From the NCBI RefSeq assembly GCF_027923545.1, contig NZ_BROH01000002.1, positions 248,001 through 312,000 on the forward strand: a DNA stretch of 64,000 nt, in the 5' to 3' direction. The stretch comes from Sinisalibacter aestuarii (lineage in GTDB: Bacteria > Pseudomonadota > Alphaproteobacteria > Rhodobacterales > Rhodobacteraceae). The position numbers and the translations under genes were made by a program. The notes beneath the pieces were generated by a model, which was given only the letters and a program-made list of their open reading frames with translations, ran no database searches and was not told where the DNA came from. Below, one piece after another: positions 1 through 8,180 of this stretch (positions are counted from its first letter, which is position 1; each line of letters starts with the position of its first letter).

Positions 1-1115
1 ACCAGCATGGCCACGAAAGAGGCGAAGGCGAAAACGAGCAGCGGGTTGGCGCGCAGCACCGCCCAGTCGTCCAGCCCCCTGCCCTTCACCAGCCCGGAAA
101 GCCAGTAGAGCCCGGCCTTGGCCACCGCATGGGTGATCAGGATGCCGCCGGCGATATAGAGGTAGCTCTCGCCCAGAATGTCGCGCTGGCCGACCACGGC
201 GAGCACGAAGCCGATCTGGCCGATGGAGGAATAACCGAGCAGCCGGCGGTCATTGGTCTGTTTCAGCGCCAGCACGCCGGAGCCGAGAAAGCTCAAAAGC
301 CCCAGCACGGTGGCGAGCGGCAGCCAGTCCGGCCCGGCGGCGGCAAAGATCTTGTCGGCGGCGTAGAGCGCGGCGGTGCCGGAGGCGGCGGAAAAGATCG
401 CGGCAAAGCCCGGATGCGCGGCTTCGTAGATATCGAGCGCCCAGCCATTCGCCGGGAAGGGTTTCAGCTCCAGCATCAGCGCGATCAGCACGAGGAAGAT
501 CGCCAGCCCCGCGCCGGTGAACATCATCGGCGTGGCGGCGATATCGTCGATATTGAGCGAGCCATTGGCGTGATAGGTGAAGATGATGCCGATCAGCAGC
601 AGCAGCGAGATGATCTGGCTGACCACGAGGTATTTGAAGCCGGCAGCCACCGCGCGCTCGTCGTCGGAGAGCAGCACCAGTCCGCCAGTGGCGATCACGA
701 CCAGTTCGAAGAACACGAAGAGGTTGAAGATATCGCGCGTCAGCACAAGGCCCGTGAGCGCCATGGTCATCACCAGCAGCACCGCCATGGCACGCCGCCC
801 GAGCCGCATCAGCGCGGGCCGCAGATAGAAGGCCGAGACGAGGCCGGTCACCCCGATCACGGTGGCGAGCCAGGCCTCAGCCACGCCCATGCGCAGGTTG
901 ATCGCGAAGGGCGGTTCCGCCCCGGCGGTGAGAATGTCGACCGGCGCGGCGCGGCCGGTGGTGAGCGCGACGGCCCAGTCATAGGCGACCCATGACATGA
1001 AGCCGAGGGCGGCCACGGTGATGGCGAAGGCGCTGGCCTTCTGGTCTTCTTTCAGGAGGCCGAGAAGGAAGGCCGCGCCGAGACCGGCGGCGATGATGAA
1101 GATGGCGCTTACCAT
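1..1115 (-). CDS. mnhD: Mrp/Mnh-type Na+/H+ antiporter subunit D (partial, C-terminus beyond window)
   Basis: Membrane subunit of a multisubunit cation/proton antiporter, homologous to the proton-pumping NuoL/M/N subunits of complex I. The frame is open from an ATG at 1115 down to base 1, about 371 residues, so the C-terminal part is missing from the window. The translation is almost entirely hydrophobic helices. It carries family landmarks such as the segment LTRDIFNLFVFFELV and the conserved ELKPFPANGWALD followed by AHPGFAAIFSA. The ATG lies inside the end of mnhC, so translation is coupled. It could also be called an MbhH/MrpD-like protein; the family is clear, the exact paralogue is not, because operons of this layout often carry two D-like genes. 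Confidence 0.85.
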   Translation of the reverse strand, partial: MVSAIFIIAAGLGAAFLLGLLKEDQKASAFAITVAALGFMSWVAYDWAVALTTGRAAPVDILTAGAEPPFAINLRMGVAEAWLATVIGVTGLVSAFYLRPALMRLGRRAMAVLLVMTMALTGLVLTRDIFNLFVFFELVVIATGGLVLLSDDERAVAAGFKYLVVSQIISLLLLIGIIFTYHANGSLNIDDIAATPMMFTGAGLAIFLVLIALMLELKPFPANGWALDIYEAAHPGFAAIFSAASGTAALYAADKIFAAAGPDWLPLATVLGLLSFLGSGVLALKQTNDRRLLGYSSIGQIGFVLAVVGQRDILGESYLYIAGGILITHAVAKAGLYWLSGLVKGRGLDDWAVLRANPLLVFAFASFVAML

Positions 1116-1468
1116 TTCAGCTCCGTGAATTTCGAGATGTCGAGGCTGTGGCGGATGCGGAACAGCCGGTAGGCATAGGCCAGCATCAGGGCGGTGACGC
1201 CGAGGCCGATGACGATGGCGGTGAGCACGAGCGCCTGCGGCACCGGGTCGATCACCCGTGCGGCGGCATCGGCCACCGGCACGGCGCTATCCATGATCGG
1301 CGCGGTGCGCCCGGGCATGTAGCCGACCGAGACGAGCACCACGTTCACGCCGGTGCTGGCAATGGTGAAGCCCAGGATCATCCGCAGGATGTTGCGGTGG
1401 GTGAGCGCGCCGTAAAGCCCCATCAGGATCAGCGCGAAGCCCGTGGCCATGGCGATGGTCGGCAGCAT
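1109..1468 (-). CDS. mnhC: Na+/H+ antiporter subunit C (NuoK-like)
   Basis: Small membrane subunit of the Mrp antiporter, related to complex I subunit NuoK. It has 119 residues, normal for the family, with three hydrophobic segments (about residues 4-22, 28-50 and 78-102). The segment RNILRMILGF followed by GVNVVLVS is typical of MnhC. The start codon overlaps the stop of the upstream MnhB gene by one base (TGATG), and its own stop overlaps the mnhD start, so it sits in a tightly coupled operon. Confidence 0.88.
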   Translation of the reverse strand: MLPTIAMATGFALILMGLYGALTHRNILRMILGFTIASTGVNVVLVSVGYMPGRTAPIMDSAVPVADAAARVIDPVPQALVLTAIVIGLGVTALMLAYAYRLFRIRHSLDISKFTELKW

Positions 1469-2187
1469 CAGGCATCCTCCGTTTCTTCGAGGCTTTCGAG
1501 GATCGAGCTGAACTCGGCCCCCACTTTCAGCCCGATCAGGGTGTAGATCAGCGGAATCGCACCCGCCGACAAAAGCGCACCGAAAGTGCCAAGCGGCAGG
1601 ATGCGGTTGTCGAGGAAGCCGCCGGCAAGCACGATCCCGGCAATGCCGATGAGCACATAGACAAGGCCCGACACGCTCTCGACCCGGCTGATCAGCGCGT
1701 GGCCGAAGCGGCGCTTCGGTTCGGCCAGAAGCAGAAGCAGGATGCCCGAGGCCAGGATCGCCCCGCCCTGGAAGCCGCCGCCGGGGGTGAGGTGGCCGTT
1801 GACGAAGACGTAAGCCCCGAACAGCATGATGATCGGCAGGAGCATTTTCGTGCCGGTCTGCAGCAGCTCGCCCGAGGGCAGGAAGCCCGAGCCGGAGCCG
1901 CCACGCGGCGCCTTCGACTGCCCCAGCACCAGCGCCACGATGGCGGCGGTGAGGAAGAGCACGGTGACCTCGCCCAGCGTGTCGAGCCCGCGATAGGTGA
2001 CGATGATCGCGGTCACGATGTTCTGCGCGCCGGTCTCCCGGGCCGTGTTTTCAGCGTAATAGGCGGCGGTGCGGTTCAGTTCGGCATCGGGCGTATAGCC
2101 CGCCGCCAGCGTCCAGAACGCCACCCCGAGCAGGGCCAGAAGCACCAGCGCGACGAAGCTGCGGGTGGTGAACTTAGTCGTCATCAT
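1468..2187 (-). CDS. mnhB: Fused MbhE/MnhB antiporter subunit
   Basis: Membrane subunit of the Mrp/Mbh-type antiporter. In the 239-residue product the first about 95 residues resemble the MbhE domain (the segment around TYRGLDTLGEVTV), which in canonical systems is the extreme C-terminus of MnhA. The rest is the MnhB domain, with the landmark GHLTPGGGFQGGA near residue 130. The gene overlaps the upstream DUF4040 gene by 14 bases, and two ATG codons (2187 and 2184) are possible starts. The domain split is typical of Mbh/Mbs-like operons in which no full-length MnhA is encoded. Confidence 0.85.
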   Translation of the reverse strand: MMTTKFTTRSFVALVLLALLGVAFWTLAAGYTPDAELNRTAAYYAENTARETGAQNIVTAIIVTYRGLDTLGEVTVLFLTAAIVALVLGQSKAPRGGSGSGFLPSGELLQTGTKMLLPIIMLFGAYVFVNGHLTPGGGFQGGAILASGILLLLLAEPKRRFGHALISRVESVSGLVYVLIGIAGIVLAGGFLDNRILPLGTFGALLSAGAIPLIYTLIGLKVGAEFSSILESLEETEDA

Positions 2188-2434
2188 AGCCCTCCCGGCG
2201 GATGCGTCCGAGCACGTAGAAGAACAGGAAAGTGGTCAGGCCGGAGCCGATGGCCGCTTCGGTCATCGCCACGTCGGGCGCGGCGAGGATCAGGAAGAGC
2301 ACCGAGGCGAACAGGCTCACCAGCCCGGCGGCCAGCACCGCGACGGCGGTGCTGCGGGCGCGCAGGGCCATGAGCGCGGCGCCGATCATGGCAAGGCCGA
2401 ACCCGGCGGCGGCAAGGGGCGCGAGCAAGGTCAT
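2174..2434 (-). CDS. DUF4040/MbhD-type antiporter subunit
   Basis: An 86-residue protein with three hydrophobic segments. It matches the MbhD/DUF4040 piece that forms part of the C-terminal region of MnhA in canonical Mrp antiporters, with the characteristic APDVAMTEAAIGSGLTTFLF segment. It starts in a four-base ATGA overlap with mnhG and overlaps the downstream mnhB by 14 bases. As a separate small gene it indicates a split-MnhA antiporter architecture. Confidence 0.82.
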   Translation of the reverse strand: MTLLAPLAAAGFGLAMIGAALMALRARSTAVAVLAAGLVSLFASVLFLILAAPDVAMTEAAIGSGLTTFLFFYVLGRIRREGYDDD

Positions 2435-2769
2435 GAGGCATCTCCCTGATCGTCGGCCAGCGCGTCGGCGCGGGTTTCAGGCGCGGGCCTGATCCCGGCC
2501 CGATGCGCCGCGCGGGCCAGCACCTGGCTTGAAAGCGGGTTGGTGAACATGAGGAAAAGCAGGATCAGCATCAGCTTGATCCACCAGCCCGGCATCAGAA
2601 AGGCCGCGCCCGCCAGCACGAGAAGCGTGCCCAGCGTGGTCGCCTTGGTGCCGGCCTGGATGCGGGTGTAGCTGTCGGGCATCCGGTAAAGGCCGAGCCC
2701 GCCGAGAAACAGGAAGGCCGCGCCGGCAAGGACGATGAGCGCGCCGATCAGGGCGAAAGGTCCGGTCAT
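2431..2769 (-). CDS. mnhG: Na+/H+ antiporter subunit G
   Basis: MnhG/PhaG subunit of 112 residues with three membrane segments. The family signature GLYRMPDSYTRIQAGTKATT is visible near residues 26-46 and NPLSSQVLARAAH near residue 80. The polar C-terminal tail is somewhat extended. It overlaps mnhF by four bases and the DUF4040 gene by four bases, as expected for a translationally coupled operon. Confidence 0.9.
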   Translation of the reverse strand: MTGPFALIGALIVLAGAAFLFLGGLGLYRMPDSYTRIQAGTKATTLGTLLVLAGAAFLMPGWWIKLMLILLFLMFTNPLSSQVLARAAHRAGIRPAPETRADALADDQGDAS

Positions 2770-3029
2770 TCTTCGCCCCCCTCAAGGTAGCGCGCCGCGA
2801 CGATCACGCCGAGGAACGACAGCAGCGCATAGACGAGGGCGACATCGAGATAGATCGCGCGGCCTTCGACGAGCGCGACGAGCACGATCCCGGTGATGGA
2901 GATGATGGTGAGCACGTCGAAGCCGATCACCCGGTCGACCGCGTGCGGCCCGCGCAGAAACCGCAGCATCGCCAGCACGAAGGCCAGCGCCACGAGCGCG
3001 GCGGCGGCTATGAGGATGGTCTCAACCAT
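2766..3029 (-). CDS. mnhF: Na+/H+ antiporter subunit F
   Basis: MnhF/PhaF subunit of 87 residues with three hydrophobic helices. The conserved RGPHAVDRVIGFDVLT segment near residues 26-41 identifies the family. The gene overlaps mnhE by eight bases and mnhG by four. The length is normal for MnhF. Confidence 0.9.
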   Translation of the reverse strand: MVETILIAAAALVALAFVLAMLRFLRGPHAVDRVIGFDVLTIISITGIVLVALVEGRAIYLDVALVYALLSFLGVIVAARYLEGGEE

Positions 3030-3519
3030 ACATCACCTCCAGGTATTTTTCGAAGCCCGACACGATCTCGCGCGTGGCTTCTTCGGGGTCGGTCGTCGTG
3101 GCCGACACCCAGTGGACATAGAGCCACTCACCCTTGAGCTCGACCGAGAGCGTGCCGGGGGTGAGGGTGATCGAATTGGCCAGCAGCAGCCGCGCGACCG
3201 GATCGGTAAGCCGGGTGCGCAGCTTCACGATCGCCGGCCTGATCGGCAGCGAGGGGCTGAGCACGATCCGCGCCATCGCGAGGTTGGCCCTGACCAGCTC
3301 CCTGAGGAAATAGCCGAGGTAGAACAGGGTCGCGATCAGCGCATCCGGGGTAAGCCGGTGGCCGGACAGGAACGAGAGCGAGCCGCCGAAGAAAACCACG
3401 ATCAGCGCCGCCACCACCGCGCCCACGCCGATGGTGCCGGGCGCGACGGAGCCGTTCAGCAGCAGCCAGAACAGCAGGAGCAAGCCAAAGAGCTTCGCCG
3501 AATCCACGGATCTGGCCAT
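3022..3519 (-). CDS. mnhE: Na+/H+ antiporter subunit E
   Basis: MnhE/PhaE subunit of 165 residues, the first gene of the antiporter operon. Two hydrophobic helices near the N-terminus are followed by a soluble C-terminal domain with the conserved ITLTPGTLSVEL and YVHWV segments. The ATG at 3519 follows a GGAGG ribosome binding site (GGAGGACGATAG before ATG). The promoter probably lies in the 3520-3750 gap, insulated from hypC by the hairpin at 3753-3782. Confidence 0.9.
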   Translation of the reverse strand: MARSVDSAKLFGLLLLFWLLLNGSVAPGTIGVGAVVAALIVVFFGGSLSFLSGHRLTPDALIATLFYLGYFLRELVRANLAMARIVLSPSLPIRPAIVKLRTRLTDPVARLLLANSITLTPGTLSVELKGEWLYVHWVSATTTDPEEATREIVSGFEKYLEVMYG

Positions 3520-3752
3520 CTATCGTCCTCCAGGAATAAGCCCGGGCCGTCCCTGCCCCGGCACAGCGCGAGTCGGCCGCGCGCCGCGGCGCCACCGGCC
3601 CGCGATATCACCGGCGTTCTCAGCGTATTGTCGGGATTTGAGAGCCATCAGGCAGGGTCCGCGCCTCGTTTCTTGACGCGCGTTAAATCACATATTCATG
3701 AACGGCGATTTGACCTCGAACAAACGAAACGGCTCAAATCGGGATGCGGGGT

Positions 3753-3782
3753 GTTATTTTTTTCCTGTGTGAAAAAAACAAC
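3753..3782 (-). terminator. A/T-rich hairpin terminator downstream of hypC
   Basis: A 12-bp stem (GTTATTTTTTTC paired with GAAAAAAACAAC, one G-U pair) closes a six-base loop. The stem itself supplies T-runs on both strands. It sits just after the hypC stop and before the mnh operon on the same strand, so it probably ends hypC transcription. It could work in both directions. Confidence 0.6.
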
Positions 3783-3795
3783 AGCGGCGTGCCGG

Positions 3796-4044
3796 TCAGC
3801 CCTCGCCGGGGGCCGCTCCGTTCAGAACATCGGCGATTTCGCCAAACAGCCGGTGCGCTTCGAGCGCGTCCGCCTCGGGCACCACGCGCTGAACGAAACC
3901 AAGGTGAATCGCCACATATTCGCCGATCTGCGGCAGCTCGTCGCCCATCAGCATGAGATCGACCCAGCGCTCCTGCCCCAGAGCGGCGCAACGGGCGCGG
4001 TGGCCGTCGATCTCTTCGACACGCATCGGAACGGTGAGGCACAT
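3796..4044 (-). CDS. hypC: Hydrogenase maturation factor HypC/HupF
   Basis: Small cytosolic chaperone that helps deliver the Fe(CN)2CO group to the hydrogenase large subunit, working with HypD. The 82-residue product starts MCLTVPMRV. The Cys at position 2, essential in the family, fixes the start at 4044, preceded by a GGAGA site, although the frame is open further upstream. It points away from the rest of the hydrogenase genes, with only about 40-50 bp between its start and the maturation protease start. hypD, hypE and hypF are not in the window. Confidence 0.9.
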   Translation of the reverse strand: MCLTVPMRVEEIDGHRARCAALGQERWVDLMLMGDELPQIGEYVAIHLGFVQRVVPEADALEAHRLFGEIADVLNGAAPGEG

Positions 4045-4094
4045 GCTGATTTCTCCGGCTTGCCGGGGGCGGCTGGCCAAGTATGCTCCGGCAC

Positions 4095-4577
4095 ATGAGC
4101 GCAAGCAAGCAGACCATCCTCGTTCTCGGACTGGGCAACATCCTGTTGACCGACGAACAGGTCGGCGTGCGGGTGGCCGAGGCCGTCGCGCGCGATCCGG
4201 CTGCGGAGGCGCTTGGCATCCGCGCCCTCGACGGCGGCACGATGGGGCTTACCCTGCTGGTCGAGATGGAAGATGCCGACGCGATGGTGGTGATCGACGC
4301 CGCCGCGCTCAACAAGGCGCCGGGCAGCGTCGAGCTGTTCGAGGGCGCCGAGATGGACCATTTCCTGCGCACCCGCGGGCGCAACCCGCACGATATCGGC
4401 CTCGATGACGTGCTCGACGGGCTGCGGCTGCGCGGCGCGGTGCCCGAAAACCGCGCGCTTGTCGGTATCCAGCCTGCCGCGCTGGGCGTGGGCGAAGAGA
4501 TGACCCCGGAGGTGGCCGCCGCCGTGCCGCGCGCCGCCGGGATGGTGATCGCCCTCGTCACCCGCTGGCGTGGCTGA
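4095..4577 (+). CDS. Hydrogenase maturation endopeptidase (HupD/HyaD family)
   Basis: Cytosolic protease that removes the C-terminal extension of the [NiFe]-hydrogenase large subunit once nickel is inserted. It begins with the family core ILVLGLGNILLTDEQVGVRV; the acidic residue after LLTD and a later Asp (VVIDAA, near residue 65) are the expected nickel ligands. The Asp of the usual GDE motif is T-D-E here. Its probable target is HynL, encoded downstream, which still carries a 15-residue tail after the last His. An alternative in-frame ATG lies at 4083; neither start has a strong ribosome binding site. Confidence 0.85.
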   Translation: MSASKQTILVLGLGNILLTDEQVGVRVAEAVARDPAAEALGIRALDGGTMGLTLLVEMEDADAMVVIDAAALNKAPGSVELFEGAEMDHFLRTRGRNPHDIGLDDVLDGLRLRGAVPENRALVGIQPAALGVGEEMTPEVAAAVPRAAGMVIALVTRWRG

Positions 4578-4600
4578 GGGTCTATTCACAGGTTGTAATA

Positions 4601-4614
4601 TTCAATTTTTTGAA
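4601..4614. repeat. Perfect TTCAA-N4-TTGAA inverted repeat upstream of the hydrogenase genes
   Basis: A 14-bp perfect inverted repeat lies directly before an FNR-like box and about 85 bp upstream of the HupH-like gene start. It could be a second operator. It does not fit the HupR TTG-N5-CAA pattern known from Rhodobacter, so the binding protein is unknown. Confidence 0.35.
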
Positions 4615-4628
4615 TTGATTCAGGTCAT
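4615..4628 (+). promoter_or_regulatory. FNR/FnrL-like box upstream of the hydrogenase operon
   Basis: TTGATTCAGGTCAT matches the FNR/FixK consensus TTGAT-N4-ATCAA in the whole left half-site and in three of five bases of the right half. It sits about 70 bp before the HupH-like start, a sensible place for an oxygen-responsive activator. The match alone does not prove binding. Confidence 0.4.
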
Positions 4629-4697
4629 ACCGCAATAGCTAAAGCTGTCGCAATCTGCGCGGCAAATACGGCACTGCCGGTCAGGGAGGACCAGGAA

Positions 4698-5135
4698 ATG
4701 CCCGCAGGACAGGACGGTATCGGTGCTGCGTCTGCTTTAGAGGAATTGCGCTCGCGCATCTCCACGGGCAATGCCCGCCCGGTGCTTGCCGAGATTCTCG
4801 CCGCCCTCGCCACGCTGCTCGACACCGGACAGGAAACGGTGATCGACCTTGGCGCTTTCCCCTTCGCGCCCGGCGACGAACGGCTGCTCGACGAGGTGCT
4901 CGGCACCGGCGAGGTGCAGGCCACGCTCGACGTGCTCGGCAAGAGCCATGTGCAGGAAACCGGCATTCCCGGGATCTGGCGTATCGACCATTTTGATCAG
5001 CGCGGCGAGAGCCTGTCGCGCTTTGTAGAGATTACCTTCATTCCAGAAATTCTGAAAACCCAGCGTGCCGACGCGGAAGCGGGCCTGGCGCGGCTGACGG
5101 ACCGGCTGGCGGAGTTCGACGGCCGCGCCCACTGA
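4698..5135 (+). CDS. HupH/HyaF-like hydrogenase expression/formation protein
   Basis: A 145-residue protein matching the C-terminal domain of the HupH/HyaF family, with landmarks TVIDLGAFPF, a VQATLDVLG-like repeat, the segment GIPGIWRIDHFD and the closing ITFIPEILKTQ. HupH-type proteins assist assembly of uptake hydrogenase, probably of the iron-sulfur small subunit. The ATG at 4698 follows a GGGAGGA site seven bases upstream. The small subunit gene hynS begins 14 bases downstream, so the two are cotranscribed. It is shorter than two-domain HupH proteins (about 280 residues) because it keeps only the C-terminal domain. Confidence 0.75.
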   Translation: MPAGQDGIGAASALEELRSRISTGNARPVLAEILAALATLLDTGQETVIDLGAFPFAPGDERLLDEVLGTGEVQATLDVLGKSHVQETGIPGIWRIDHFDQRGESLSRFVEITFIPEILKTQRADAEAGLARLTDRLAEFDGRAH

Positions 5136-5149
5136 CAAGGAGGAATGCC

Positions 5150-6238
5150 ATGGCGCAGAAACCGATGCTTCCGGAGCTTCTGAAAGCTCACGGGGTAAGC
5201 CGACGAGGGTTCCTCAAATACTGCGCCTCGCTGACCTCGCTGATGGCGCTGCCGCCGATGCTGGCGCCGAAAGTGGCCCATGCGCTCGAAAACGCGCCGC
5301 GCCCCTCGGTGATCTGGCTGAGCTTCCAGGAATGCACCGGCTGCACCGAAGCAATCACCCGCTCCAGCGCGCCGACGATCGAAGATTTGATCTTCAACGC
5401 GATCAGCCTCGACTATCACCACACCCTGCAGGCGGCCTCGGGCCATGCGGCGGAGGCGGCGCGCGAGGCGGCGATGAAGGATCACTGGGGCGAATACCTG
5501 CTGATCGTCGATGGCTCGATCCCGGTCGACAACCCGGAATATTCCTGCATTGCCGGCATCTCGAACCTCGACATGCTGAAAGAAACCGCCGAGGGCGCGG
5601 CCGCTATCGTCGCCGTCGGCACCTGCGCGGCTTTCGGGGGTATCCCCCATGCCTTCCCCAACCCGACCGGCGCGCAGGCGGTGGGCGACATCATCACGGA
5701 CAAGCCGATCATCAACGTGCCCGGCTGTCCGCCGATCCCGATCGTGATGACCTCGGTGCTCGCTCACTTCCTTACCTTCGGCCTGCCCGAGCTTGACGAT
5801 CTGGGCCGGCCGAAAGCCTTCTTCGGCGAAACCATCCACGACCGCTGCTACCGCCGACCGTTCTACGACAAGGGGCTGTTTGCGGAGGCGTTCGACGATG
5901 AGGGCGCGCGCGAGGGCTGGTGCCTGTACAAGCTCGGCTGCAAGGGGCCGACCACCCGCAGCGTCTGCGCCACGGTGAAGTGGAACGACGGCACATCGTT
6001 CCCGATCCAGTCGGGCCATCCCTGCCTGGGCTGCACCGAACCCGATTTCTGGGACAATGGCGGCTTTTATAAACCGCTCTCGGCCCCCGCCGGCAATTAC
6101 CGCCAGCTCGGCCTTGCCGCCGCGGCGGGCGGGGTCGCGCTCGGTGTCGCGGGCGGCGCGTTGTCCAAGGCGACCAAATCCAGGGCCGCAAAGGCGCACG
6201 AAACCGTCGATGCGCATGATCTGGAGAAGAAATCATGA
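5150..6238 (+). CDS. hynS: [NiFe]-hydrogenase small subunit, group 1e type
   Basis: Iron-sulfur subunit of a membrane-bound uptake-type hydrogenase of 362 residues, carrying electrons from the NiFe site to membrane partners. A twin-arginine signal (SRRGFLKYCASL, residues 17-28) directs export of the folded heterodimer. Cys ligands for the clusters appear in QECTGCTEA, VGTCAAFGG, NVPGCPP, CLYKLGCKGP and HPCLGCTEP. A hydrophobic stretch near residues 320-340 can anchor it in the membrane. The ATG follows an AAGGAGGA site. The next gene starts inside its stop (ATGA). It lies directly before isp1 and isp2, the layout of the Hyn hydrogenase of purple sulfur bacteria. Confidence 0.93.
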   Translation: MAQKPMLPELLKAHGVSRRGFLKYCASLTSLMALPPMLAPKVAHALENAPRPSVIWLSFQECTGCTEAITRSSAPTIEDLIFNAISLDYHHTLQAASGHAAEAAREAAMKDHWGEYLLIVDGSIPVDNPEYSCIAGISNLDMLKETAEGAAAIVAVGTCAAFGGIPHAFPNPTGAQAVGDIITDKPIINVPGCPPIPIVMTSVLAHFLTFGLPELDDLGRPKAFFGETIHDRCYRRPFYDKGLFAEAFDDEGAREGWCLYKLGCKGPTTRSVCATVKWNDGTSFPIQSGHPCLGCTEPDFWDNGGFYKPLSAPAGNYRQLGLAAAAGGVALGVAGGALSKATKSRAAKAHETVDAHDLEKKS

Positions 6239-6906
6239 CCAACAACCAGTATTTCGACCTCCTGATGTGGGCCCGCACAACCGGGTTCGACATCGCGCTC
6301 ACGATCATGGTGGGGGGCATTCTCCTGCGGGTGATCGAGATCGTGGTGCTTGGGCGCAAAAAGGATTTCGCCAAGGCCAAGGGCAGCCCCGTCACGCAGG
6401 GGATCAAGACGATCTTCTCGCGTTCGGTGCCGCGCAAGGGCACGATGAAAGAGGCCCCCGTCACCTATATCGGCGGCTATATCTTCCATATCGGCTTCTT
6501 CGTCGCCTTCCTCTTTCTCGGCGCCCATATCGCGCTGATCAAAGACCTGATCGGCCTGAGCTGGCCCGACTTCAACAAGGCGGTGATCGAAACCGCCGTG
6601 GCGCTGGCGATCGTGGCCGCCGCCGCCCTCGCCTATACCCGCTTCACCGATCCGGTGCGCCGGCGGCTGACCGGCTGGAGCGACTGGTTCGTGCTGATCG
6701 TTTCGGTTCTGCCGCTGATCACCGGCTATATCGCGGTCAACAAGGTCTTCGGCGTCGACGGCACGTTGTGGATGGCGATCCATATCCTGTCAGCCGAATT
6801 GCTGATGGTCTCCTTCCCCTTCACCAAGCTGATGCACGCGGTCACCTTCGCGATGGCGCGCTACTACAACGGCTCGATCCAGGGCCGGAAAGGAGCTGAA
6901 TCATGA
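6235..6906 (+). CDS. isp1: Isp1, b-type cytochrome membrane subunit of the hydrogenase
   Basis: Integral membrane protein of 223 residues related to the gamma subunit of respiratory nitrate reductases. Five hydrophobic segments are visible, with paired His residues in the helices (for example YIFHIGFF and HILSAELL, plus LMHAVTF near the C-terminus) suited to bind haem b. In Isp-type hydrogenases this protein links HynS to the quinone pool together with Isp2. Its start and stop overlap hynS and isp2 by four bases each, so the three proteins are coupled in translation. Confidence 0.88.
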   Translation: MTNNQYFDLLMWARTTGFDIALTIMVGGILLRVIEIVVLGRKKDFAKAKGSPVTQGIKTIFSRSVPRKGTMKEAPVTYIGGYIFHIGFFVAFLFLGAHIALIKDLIGLSWPDFNKAVIETAVALAIVAAAALAYTRFTDPVRRRLTGWSDWFVLIVSVLPLITGYIAVNKVFGVDGTLWMAIHILSAELLMVSFPFTKLMHAVTFAMARYYNGSIQGRKGAES

Positions 6907-8162
6907 CCGCGACGCTTGAACGGGGCCTGAACGCGCTCCGCGAACAGATCGACGCGCCGGTGGCGAGCTTCTTCACCTCCTGCGTGAGCTGCGGCATCTG
7001 CGCCGAAGCCTGCCTGTTCTACAAGGAAACCGGCGATCCCGAATACACGCCGATCCACAAGCTGGAGCTGATGCGCCGGATGTGGTCGAACGAATATACC
7101 CTGCTCGGGCGCGCCAAGAGCCTGCTGGGGCTGGGCAAGAAGATCACCGACGACGACCTGACCAGGTGGGAAACGCTGGTCTATGACAGTTGCACGATGT
7201 GCGGCCGCTGCACGATGGTCTGCCCGGTGGGCAATGACATCACGATGATGATCCGCAAGATGCGCGAGGGCATGTCGGCCTCGGGCCACGGGCCCAAGGA
7301 GCTTGTCGGCGCCGCCGAGCGCCACACCGACGGCACCTCGCCGATGGGCGATCTGACACAGGCGCTTCTGAAGCGCGTCGAACAGGCGTCGAAGGTGACG
7401 GGCATCGAGATCGAGGTGGACAAGCCCAATGTCGACTACATGCTGATGCTGTCGTCGCACGAGATCGCGTCGGGCGAAGAGATGATCGCCTCGGTGGCGA
7501 AGATCATGAAGAAGGCGGGCCATAGCTGGACGATCTCGACCGAGGGGTTCGAGGCCACCAATGTGGGCATCCAGCTCGGCAACCGCGACGTGGCGGCCAA
7601 CCTCGTCTCACGCATCGTGGACGCGGCGATCAAGCTGAAGGTCAAGACCGTGATCAGCCCCGAATGCGGCCACGCCTTCCAGGCGATCCGCTGGGAAGGG
7701 CCGAACCTGATCGGCAAGGAATATCCGTTCGAGGTCAAGCACATCATCGAGGTGCTCGACCAGTTCCGCGCCGAGGGCAAGCTCACTACAAACGGCAAGA
7801 ACGGCGACCGTCTGACCTTCCACGATCCGTGCCAGGTGAACCGGCGCGGCGGCATCAACAAAGAGCCGCGCCGGCTCATGAACATGGTTGCGGAGAACTT
7901 CATCGAGACCGAAGACGCCGGCACGATGAACTGGTGCTGCTCGGGCGGCGGCGGCGTCGGCGCCAACCAGCGCGCCAACGATCTGCAGGCCAAGGCCTTC
8001 AACATCAAGAAGCGTCAGATCGAAGCGGTCGCCCCCGATGCGATCGTGACCATGTGCGCCTTCTGCCATTCGACGCTCGAAGATCAGCTTGAAGCCAACG
8101 AGATGGACGACATCGAAGTGCTCAGCCTGACCGAGATGATGGCCGAATATCTGGACGACTAA
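6903..8162 (+). CDS. isp2: Isp2, HdrD-like iron-sulfur subunit of the hydrogenase
   Basis: A 419-residue cytosolic-side electron-transfer protein like the catalytic subunit of heterodisulfide reductase. Residues 27-100 hold two [4Fe-4S] motifs: SCVSCGICAEACLF and DSCTMCGRCTMVCPVG. The second half has two CCG-type cysteine-rich domains, seen in the DPCQVN segment with the CCSGGGGVG motif and in the last MCAFCHSTLE segment. It probably passes electrons between the hydrogenase/Isp1 and a thiol or quinone partner. Start and stop overlap or abut isp1 and hynL. The full set hynS-isp1-isp2-hynL marks a group 1e enzyme. Confidence 0.9.
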   Translation: MTATLERGLNALREQIDAPVASFFTSCVSCGICAEACLFYKETGDPEYTPIHKLELMRRMWSNEYTLLGRAKSLLGLGKKITDDDLTRWETLVYDSCTMCGRCTMVCPVGNDITMMIRKMREGMSASGHGPKELVGAAERHTDGTSPMGDLTQALLKRVEQASKVTGIEIEVDKPNVDYMLMLSSHEIASGEEMIASVAKIMKKAGHSWTISTEGFEATNVGIQLGNRDVAANLVSRIVDAAIKLKVKTVISPECGHAFQAIRWEGPNLIGKEYPFEVKHIIEVLDQFRAEGKLTTNGKNGDRLTFHDPCQVNRRGGINKEPRRLMNMVAENFIETEDAGTMNWCCSGGGGVGANQRANDLQAKAFNIKKRQIEAVAPDAIVTMCAFCHSTLEDQLEANEMDDIEVLSLTEMMAEYLDD

Positions 8163-8180
8163 CGAGAGGGGAAACGGAAC

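Noticed and set aside
4590-4628. A HupR-type TTG-N5-CAA site before the hydrogenase operon
   Set aside because: The only TTG and CAA pair nearby is seven bases apart (TTG-TAATATT-CAA), which does not fit.
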